A stretch of DNA of 25,308 bases from a virus, in the IMG/VR virus record IMGVR_UViG_3300025671_000474, positions 1 to 25,308 of that record. The stretch is one strand, 5' to 3'. The position numbers and the translations under genes were made by a program. Shown here one piece after another: positions 14,194 through 19,636 of the stretch. The notes under the pieces are model-generated. The model was not told where the DNA came from. It saw only the letters and a list, made by a program, of their open reading frames with translations, and ran no database searches. Positions within the stretch are counted from its first letter, which is position 1; the number at the start of each line of letters is the position of its first letter.

Positions 14194-15135
14194 GTGACTT
14201 CTACCCCCGCTTACGGTTTCCGCATCCGCCAAGGTGGCGCCGGTCCCATGCAGACCGCAGTCCAAACCGGCGACATTAAGGATATTCAAACTCTCTTATC
14301 TCAGCGGTACCCCACGCTGAAATTTGATGCGCTAACTGAAGAACCGGAAGAAGTAGCTAAGCCAGAAGAACAAGTAACAGCTGTGTCGACAACTCCGGTA
14401 ACGGAGACTACAGGAGAGGAGACAACCGCCAGTCTTTTCGAAGATTACATGGCGAATCTGCCTGCCGTCACACGGCCTCTTGTTACAACAGATTACAAAG
14501 GCGTGCGCGGCGGTCGCGTAGGCGCAGGTAACTACAGCACGGCAAGCATTATTCCAGGCGCTCAGGTTTCGACTCCTGCTCCTGCTGCTCCTGCTGCGAC
14601 CGGAGGGGGAGCAACCTACAACGCTCCTGTAGTAGGAGGCAACTGGGAACAATATTACGGCGATTATTACGCAGGAGACGTTAATTATGGGACTATAGGT
14701 TACGGTACTGGCGAAACTACGAGTACTGCCGCTCCTGCTGCCGCACAAACCGGCGGTTTGACTCCAGCATGGGCCAGGACTGACAGTCAACAGGCCAAGA
14801 CCACGCAAAAAGCAAGTGCTGGTATGGTTCCATCGACAGCGAGCTACGGTTCTTATGTGGCTCCTTCGAGTCCTCAGGCTCCCGCCACGGCGCAACGTGC
14901 TTCCCAGGTCGTACAAGAAAGAATATCGTCCGGATCCGGTCAAGGAGCTAGGGGCGCCGCCGCAGCAGCAGGCGACCCCGGAAAAATGGGATCCAATGCC
15001 GCTGCCGCTTTGATTTCAGAAGGCGGCCGCAGCTCAGCCAAAGCAGCGTTAAAACAAGCCGAAAAAGGAAATATCGAGCTTAGTAACCAAGCTCGTAAAG
15101 CTTTAGAGAAAGCAGCAGATAGGAAGAAGAAATAA
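14194..15135 (+). CDS. low-complexity, mostly disordered Ala/Gly/Pro/Thr-rich protein
   Basis: A 313-residue protein. A short ordered N-terminus (MTSTPAYGFRIRQGGAGPMQ, then IQTLLSQRYPTLKF) is followed by a long disordered middle with Glu/Thr-rich, Tyr/Gly-rich (NWEQYYGDYYAGDVNYGTIG) and Ala/Pro-rich parts, and a basic helical tail (AKAALKQAEKGN...RKALEKAADRKKK). GTG at 14194 is the start. This looks like a phage scaffold, linker or structural helper, or a phase-separating protein; none is proven. The neighbours are replication genes. Confidence 0.75.
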   Translation: MTSTPAYGFRIRQGGAGPMQTAVQTGDIKDIQTLLSQRYPTLKFDALTEEPEEVAKPEEQVTAVSTTPVTETTGEETTASLFEDYMANLPAVTRPLVTTDYKGVRGGRVGAGNYSTASIIPGAQVSTPAPAAPAATGGGATYNAPVVGGNWEQYYGDYYAGDVNYGTIGYGTGETTSTAAPAAAQTGGLTPAWARTDSQQAKTTQKASAGMVPSTASYGSYVAPSSPQAPATAQRASQVVQERISSGSGQGARGAAAAAGDPGKMGSNAAAALISEGGRSSAKAALKQAEKGNIELSNQARKALEKAADRKKK

Positions 15136-15138
15136 CGT

Positions 15139-15699
15139 TTGGAAAATCACAGCATACTATTTCAATTAAAATCCAAAAAGCTTTCGCTCCCTGTGTGTGC
15201 GTCTGATACGGCCCACGCGCAGGGACAAGCTTTGGATATCGGACGTGCTTTGGATTGCGACCGTTATGAAATCAAATACGGCGCTGCAACTGAAGGAGCA
15301 GTGTCCAAACTTTTTAAAAAATTAGCCTTCAATGAATTCAGTCAACAACAGTGCGAGCTGTGGGGAGGATCCTTCACAAACAACACACCGTGCTTTTACG
15401 CTTTTGGAAAAAGATATTACGTACGAACAACCATACTTAAATATCTAGATATACCGCGTGACGGCGTTATCCCGAAGCCTCGGTGCAAAAATGCGCACTG
15501 TATAAATCCGTATCACTTTGAGTACTGTGCGGAGAAAAACACGAAGTTGTCAGGCGGAGACGTTCGAATGCTGCTAGCCTTCCAAAGCCAAGGCGCTTCT
15601 GCAGCGCAGATCGCCAAGGCACTCAACGTACACCGCTCAACGATTTACAGGAAGCTCAAGGATGAACGTCTTCATTCTGGGACTGCGCGTCACGTCTGA
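15139..15699 (+). CDS. HNH-like zinc finger plus helix-turn-helix protein
   Basis: A 186-residue protein starting at TTG 15139, three bases after the previous stop; no earlier ATG is in frame. C116, H120, C121, H126 and C130 in RCKNAHCINPYHFEYC resemble the second half of HNH-type zinc domains (HC.NP.H). The C-terminal LLAFQSQGASAAQIAKALNV and HRSTIYRKL make a resolvase-type helix-turn-helix. It may be a homing-type nuclease that lost its catalytic histidine, or a DNA-binding regulator. It overlaps the next gene by 38 nt. Confidence 0.75.
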   Translation: MENHSILFQLKSKKLSLPVCASDTAHAQGQALDIGRALDCDRYEIKYGAATEGAVSKLFKKLAFNEFSQQQCELWGGSFTNNTPCFYAFGKRYYVRTTILKYLDIPRDGVIPKPRCKNAHCINPYHFEYCAEKNTKLSGGDVRMLLAFQSQGASAAQIAKALNVHRSTIYRKLKDERLHSGTARHV

Positions 15700-16306
15700 A
15701 GCGCAGACCGACGAAGAAACCCTCAACGTTTTGGCAGAGGCGCTGCCGTCCAACGACAAGCGCGTCGCGACCAAAGTCCAGCTGATACAGAAGAAAGACC
15801 ATTACGTCGGCAAGCTTCTAGCCGGACTCAAGAAAGACCAGACTGTTCTTGCTTTGGGTCCAACCCGAGCAACAGTAGACGGAGTGCTTCAGATGCAGCC
15901 GATGTTGGTTGTGACTCAGGAAAACTTCGACGATCTGCTCGCGATCAACCTGTTCCTAGCCACGGGTGGACTCGGCCCTAAGAGCGATGAAGCAGAAGTA
16001 GGCGACTCGACGGTGACAAACCGTTCGCTTGCATGGCAAACCGAAGACAACGAAACACAGTGGTTTAAAATCACGGCATGGAATGAACTCAGTAAGCAAC
16101 TTAGCGATCTTGCGCCTGGCACGCCAACAATCGCTGTGGGTCGTGTATCTACTTCCGAGAAAGACGACAAGAGCTATCTGAACTACAACCTCGACAAAGT
16201 TCTTTATCTTCCTAAATCCTCTCGCAAAGCTCCGACTAAAGCCGCCGATCCCGAAAAAGGAAAAGTAGCTGCCGCTGCCCTTGGATCTATTGACTTCTCG
16301 CTCTGA
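15662..16306 (+). CDS. SSB-like OB-fold protein
   Basis: A 214-residue protein. The second half has INLFLATGGLG (95-105), WFKITAWNELSKQL (134-147) and PTIAVGRVSTSE, which match the strand pattern of bacterial single-strand DNA-binding proteins; the tail ends GSIDFSL, an acidic-aromatic end as in SSB. The N-terminal part (30-90) may be a second, partial OB fold. It would coat single-stranded DNA during replication with the polymerase and primase-helicase nearby. ATG 15662 overlaps the end of the previous gene. Confidence 0.75.
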   Translation: MNVFILGLRVTSEAQTDEETLNVLAEALPSNDKRVATKVQLIQKKDHYVGKLLAGLKKDQTVLALGPTRATVDGVLQMQPMLVVTQENFDDLLAINLFLATGGLGPKSDEAEVGDSTVTNRSLAWQTEDNETQWFKITAWNELSKQLSDLAPGTPTIAVGRVSTSEKDDKSYLNYNLDKVLYLPKSSRKAPTKAADPEKGKVAAAALGSIDFSL

Positions 16307-16326
16307 TTTCTACCGCTTACCGAACC

Positions 16327-17112
16327 ATGTTTATCGCTGGCGAATTCTCCGAATCGGAAATTCTGTGCAACATTCCTCCGCACACACTTCGCATTGATCT
16401 TCAAGCTCGCCGTTGGAAGTCTGACGTCGACTCTGAATCAGCCATCGTCGACCGTAACGACAACGGCATTCCCATCGAGTTTATCCTCTTGGGTTTCAGC
16501 CCCTTTTACGGGAACCTCGGGATGCGCCAAGGCGAAGAGTTTCTTCGCATTGCCTACATAGGTGTGACTCCGAAACACCGGCTGCTTCCCCCACGCTGCG
16601 TCACAACCAGCATCATTAGCGGTAAGTCCTCCCAAAAGAACTTCATCGCGTACTTCCAGAACTTGTACAACAACCGAATCAACTGTGCTTCGGTCGTCAC
16701 CGGCACTAAATTTGAGCCTCGCTCCTTCAACGAGCGTGATCCCATGACCGGTGCTGACGGCGCCAAGATCAATTACAACGCTCTGGCGTTCAACGATCGT
16801 CCCGCTCAGAACGACGACGAAGAGCAGCTGATCAAAGACGTCAATGAGTGGCTCAAGAACAAAGGTGCAGAGCAGGCAAGCTCGGCGCTTAAGTCAGTTA
16901 TCCCTGGTGCTGACTTGATTGAGCTGCCTCTCGGCGAAGATCACAAGGCACTCAAAGAGGCGTTCCAAGCCTCGCGGCAAGCGGTATCGACCGAGATGTT
17001 GGCGTCGGCTGGCGACCCCAAAGCTATCGCTTCAGCAGCCGAACCTCCGTCGGCAAAAAAAGCTGTAGAGCTGACACCCGAACAAGCAAAAAAGCTCGGG
17101 ATCGATTTTTGA
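16327..17112 (+). CDS. hypothetical protein next to the SSB-like gene
   Basis: A 261-residue protein. The N-terminal 110 residues are strand-rich (GIPIEFILLGFSPFYG, RIAYIGVTPK), the middle has VVTGTKFEPRSFNERDPMTG, and the acidic C-terminal part has a helix with a disordered tail ending in TPEQAKKLGIDF. The short acidic-aromatic end is like SSB tails and like the end of the gene before it (IDFSL), so a role in DNA replication or repair is a guess. It follows the SSB-like gene by 20 bases and ends in a strong terminator. Confidence 0.75.
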   Translation: MFIAGEFSESEILCNIPPHTLRIDLQARRWKSDVDSESAIVDRNDNGIPIEFILLGFSPFYGNLGMRQGEEFLRIAYIGVTPKHRLLPPRCVTTSIISGKSSQKNFIAYFQNLYNNRINCASVVTGTKFEPRSFNERDPMTGADGAKINYNALAFNDRPAQNDDEEQLIKDVNEWLKNKGAEQASSALKSVIPGADLIELPLGEDHKALKEAFQASRQAVSTEMLASAGDPKAIASAAEPPSAKKAVELTPEQAKKLGIDF

Positions 17113-17140
17113 CCTACACTTAGGCAGAAGCCAAGGTCCT

Positions 17141-17166
17141 AGCCTCCTACGCGGAGGCTTTTTTTT
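17141..17166 (+). terminator. strong rho-independent terminator touching the next start codon
   Basis: AGCCTCC (17141-17147) pairs with GGAGGCT (17153-17159) around TACGC and is followed by seven T. The next gene's ATG is at 17167, directly after the T-tract. Confidence 0.9.
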
Positions 17167-17517
17167 ATGAGAAAAATAAAGACGTACAGAACAAAGCACG
17201 ACAAAGTTTGGATCACGATTTACTTGGAGGATCACGGGTTCGCTTCGAACCTCGGCTTGATCCTCTACAAAAGCAAGCGTGCCCAGAACGATTGGTATCA
17301 GCGGAAGAAAAACCGCCGTGCACGCCGAGCAGCCGCGACACATAATGTTGCCGATCTACGTTGTTGGGCAGCTTGCGCTCGTCTCATCAGTCGCGTTATG
17401 GCCTCACATAAAGGAAAAATCTACGCCTTTCCGGATTTTTCGGATCGCGAAGTTCTCACTAAATATCTAAGGCGCTGGGGCTTTGAGTATTCAGACGGAT
17501 TCTGGGTCCGTCTTTAG
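17167..17517 (+). CDS. hypothetical basic protein starting at a terminator
   Basis: A 116-residue, strongly basic protein of unknown function (RKKNRRARRAAATHNV in the middle, GKIYAFPDFSD and LRRWGFEYSDGFWVRL at the end). Its ATG directly follows the T-tract of the terminator. That is either an odd leader arrangement or the gene is made only on read-through. The tail overlaps the 3' end of the NblA-like gene on the other strand by 27 bases. A plus-strand reading in another frame (17279) is a shadow. Confidence 0.7.
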   Translation: MRKIKTYRTKHDKVWITIYLEDHGFASNLGLILYKSKRAQNDWYQRKKNRRARRAAATHNVADLRCWAACARLISRVMASHKGKIYAFPDFSDREVLTKYLRRWGFEYSDGFWVRL

Positions 17518-17739
17518 CCCACCGTCGGATCCCTCGTAAAGCTCGTCAAAAGCCGGTAACGTAACGCCGCTTCGAGCGCACCAGTTAACTAACCTAGTAA
17601 ACAGACCGCCCTTAATCAAGTACAAGCGATGCACGTCAGTAAGAACTTTAACTAAAGCAGCCTTGTCCAGTTTTTCAGCATCCCGAATTACACGTTGATG
17701 CAAGAAGCTTTGTTCGGCTGTGAGTTCAAACAGACGCAT
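17491..17739 (-). CDS. nblA: NblA-like phycobilisome degradation protein
   Basis: An 82-residue protein from the ATG at 17739; TTG 17787 gives 98. The core ELTAEQSFLHQRVI, then LVKVLTDVHRLYLIKG and FTRLVNW, lines up without gaps with NblA (LSLEQQF..., then hydrophobics of L/M, F-L-V-L-Y, V-V, Y, L-L). NblA is a small helical protein (about 60 residues) that directs phycobilisomes to Clp protease, and some freshwater cyanophages carry it. The extra C-terminal tail here (SGVTLPAFDELYEGSDGG) is unusual. The gene is isolated on the minus strand within plus-strand genes, as expected for an acquired accessory gene. The family call is by eye. Confidence 0.55.
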   Translation of the reverse strand: MRLFELTAEQSFLHQRVIRDAEKLDKAALVKVLTDVHRLYLIKGGLFTRLVNWCARSGVTLPAFDELYEGSDGGLKTDPESV

Positions 17740-17825
17740 GAGACTCAAAGACTCTTTGTTAAGGCTAGACGCTGTAGCAGTGACCAAGAGTAGAATTCAG
17801 CTTTTCCTAACGTAATCACATCACA

Positions 17826-18371
17826 ATGAGTACAAACTTTTACCAGCTGCCTCCTGGTCTTGTAAGAGCACTATCATCAAAAATCCCTCTGTCCGGCAAG
17901 TTGCTTTTGCCTTGCGACGACGGAAACCAACTGGCGCAACAGCTCGGCCAAGTGCAGCTGACTTCGGACAGCTATGAACCAGGGATGCACGTTTTCGATC
18001 CCCTGTGGTGGACTCCCAAACAAGGCGTCTATGATTGGGTTATTGCAAACACAACAGGACTAAAAGAAGAAACTCAGTACATATTAGACTACGGTATAGC
18101 AATAGCAAACGAAGGAGTAATCGTACTAGATCGCTTGAGCTTCCTTGAGCCGGTGACAAAACGAAGGAAGTTCCTGCAAAACAATAAGTTGTCTGATCTG
18201 CTCATTCTGTCCCCACGCCCGAAATTCAGCTCCATAAGCAAAGCGCGTGATTCAGTAACGTCCGCATGGTTTGTCTTCAAGAGTCCCACTAATTGGTTTG
18301 ATGGCACAAACATCGAGTATCTTGTAGATTGGCAGGCAGTTCCGCCATTACCTTCAAATCAAAGTGCATAA
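17826..18371 (+). CDS. degenerate DNA adenine-methyltransferase-like protein
   Basis: A 181-residue protein. LLPCDDGNQLAQQL (27-40) fits motif I (the SAM loop), and YDWVIANTTG (69-78) fits the DWVVTNPPF motif of N6-adenine methyltransferases, followed by VIVLDRLSFLEP and SPRPKFSS, both typical of that family. The catalytic NPPF/Y is replaced by NTTG, so methylation of DNA is doubtful. It may be a dead enzyme used for binding or a pseudo-enzyme. Leader AACGTAATCACATCACA is typical for this window. Confidence 0.65.
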   Translation: MSTNFYQLPPGLVRALSSKIPLSGKLLLPCDDGNQLAQQLGQVQLTSDSYEPGMHVFDPLWWTPKQGVYDWVIANTTGLKEETQYILDYGIAIANEGVIVLDRLSFLEPVTKRRKFLQNNKLSDLLILSPRPKFSSISKARDSVTSAWFVFKSPTNWFDGTNIEYLVDWQAVPPLPSNQSA

Positions 18372-18687
18372 GATTGAAAAGCTGCACCGCGAACTGCTCG
18401 AAAAGCTAACGGAGACAAACCGTGCTCTGGATCGAATTGCAGCCCTCCTGGTGTCAAGTCAACTCCTCCAGGAGTGTGTCAGCCCAGAAGGTGAAGTTAG
18501 AAGCGCCGAAGACTGCGCTGAAATCGTTACTGATTCGTATGGTGCTGGACTGTGCCTTCAAGAACAAATGAAAGGCACGCAGAAAGACTTTGCATATCAG
18601 GTAGATGAGTTCTACATCTCCGATGAAGAAGACGATGACGACGAGGAGGAAGACGGCCCTCCGCCGAATATTGCATTGCGTTTTTAA
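18364..18687 (+). CDS. hypothetical acidic protein
   Basis: A 107-residue protein starting at GTG 18364, overlapping the previous gene by eight bases. The first third is a charged helix (KLHRELLEKLTETNRALDRI) and the end has a run of Asp/Glu (EEDDDDEEEDG) before PPPNIALRF. Acidic tails like this often mimic DNA or bind basic proteins; no function is known. Confidence 0.7.
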   Translation: MHKIEKLHRELLEKLTETNRALDRIAALLVSSQLLQECVSPEGEVRSAEDCAEIVTDSYGAGLCLQEQMKGTQKDFAYQVDEFYISDEEDDDDEEEDGPPPNIALRF

Positions 18688-18747
18688 ATCGCTGACTTTC
18701 CTTTAAACTGATCGAAGAAGCAGGGCGGCACTCGTCGTCTTTATAAC

Positions 18748-19530
18748 GTGTCTAGTAGTACTCGGGTTACAGTAAACGGTCTACGTCATTATCGCTGCGA
18801 AGGTGTTAGTGTTCCGCTGCCGTCAGTTACATCAATCTTGTCGGCCACGCAGAGCGAGGAGACGCGGCGGAAACTAGCTCACTGGAACGCGCTTAACCCA
18901 GGTAAGTCGGAGGCGGCCGCTGCACGTGGTAGCTGGATACACGAAGCCGTAGAAAATCATGTGCGTGGTATTACTGTACACCCTAGAGAAGATCTAAAAC
19001 CCTTCTGGAAAGACGTACCGGAAACCGTCGACGAACTGATCGGCACAGGCCGAGTGCTGTGGTCAGAGAAACCGATGAACCAGCCGACGTGGAATCGGTA
19101 TGTCGGAGAAGACGGCGTAGGACGCATACATTATTACGACAGCAATAAACAGCACGGGTGGGCTGGGTGCTGCGACATCATCTACGAAGACAGCAACGGC
19201 GAAATCATACTTGGAGATTTTAAAACATCTGTAGGACCCTACAGCGCTAAGTTTCCATCTTCTAAATCGAATATACCTGAAGATCTACGCAAAGCACTGA
19301 TCAGTGGAGTTTTCAAACTCAAGAAAACAAAACTTCAGTTAGCTGCCTATACAATCGCCGCCGAAGAATGCCTAGGGATTAAGATAACGAAGACTCAGAT
19401 CATCGTGTCCACGCCGCTGCCAGATTACAGCGTCCAAGTCTTTTCATTCGGTGAAAACGAAATTGAAAGAGATAAAGACAACTGGTGGGAGATCGTACGC
19501 AAGTACTACGACATGCACGAATTAACATAG
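18748..19530 (+). CDS. RecB/Cas4-type PD-(D/E)XK nuclease
   Basis: A 260-residue nuclease. The order GSWIHEAVE (H65), HGWAGCCDII (D143), ILGDFKTS (D157, K159) and LQLAAYTIA (Q197, Y201) is the full active site of RecB-family exonucleases. It would trim DNA ends during recombination, replication or host DNA breakdown. GTG 18748 is the start (leader TCTTTATAAC). It precedes the primase-helicase, separated by inverted repeats at 19532-19592. All catalytic residues are present. Confidence 0.88.
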   Translation: MSSSTRVTVNGLRHYRCEGVSVPLPSVTSILSATQSEETRRKLAHWNALNPGKSEAAAARGSWIHEAVENHVRGITVHPREDLKPFWKDVPETVDELIGTGRVLWSEKPMNQPTWNRYVGEDGVGRIHYYDSNKQHGWAGCCDIIYEDSNGEIILGDFKTSVGPYSAKFPSSKSNIPEDLRKALISGVFKLKKTKLQLAAYTIAAEECLGIKITKTQIIVSTPLPDYSVQVFSFGENEIERDKDNWWEIVRKYYDMHELT

Positions 19531-19531
19531 T

Positions 19532-19592
19532 GATTCTCATCTGAGACGATCAATCCTAGAGAGAATCCGTTAATCCAGAGCATTTAGTGCTC
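19532..19592 (+). promoter_or_regulatory. inverted repeats upstream of the primase-helicase gene
   Basis: GATTCTC (19532-19538) pairs with GAGAATC (19561-19567), and GAGCA (19578-19582) with TGCTC (19588-19592). They fill the 106-base gap before 19637. They might be an operator, mRNA leader hairpins or part of an origin. No T-tract is present. AAGGGG at 19628-19633, four bases before the ATG, may be a Shine-Dalgarno. Confidence 0.45.
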
Positions 19593-19636
19593 ATTACGGT
19601 TTTCTGTGTCAGAATGTCCGGGCCACAAGGGGTCTC

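Noticed and set aside
14332-14943. 203-codon open frame on the minus strand
   Set aside because: It is antisense to the low-complexity gene at 14194; the Cys/Ser/Arg-rich translation is typical of a shadow.
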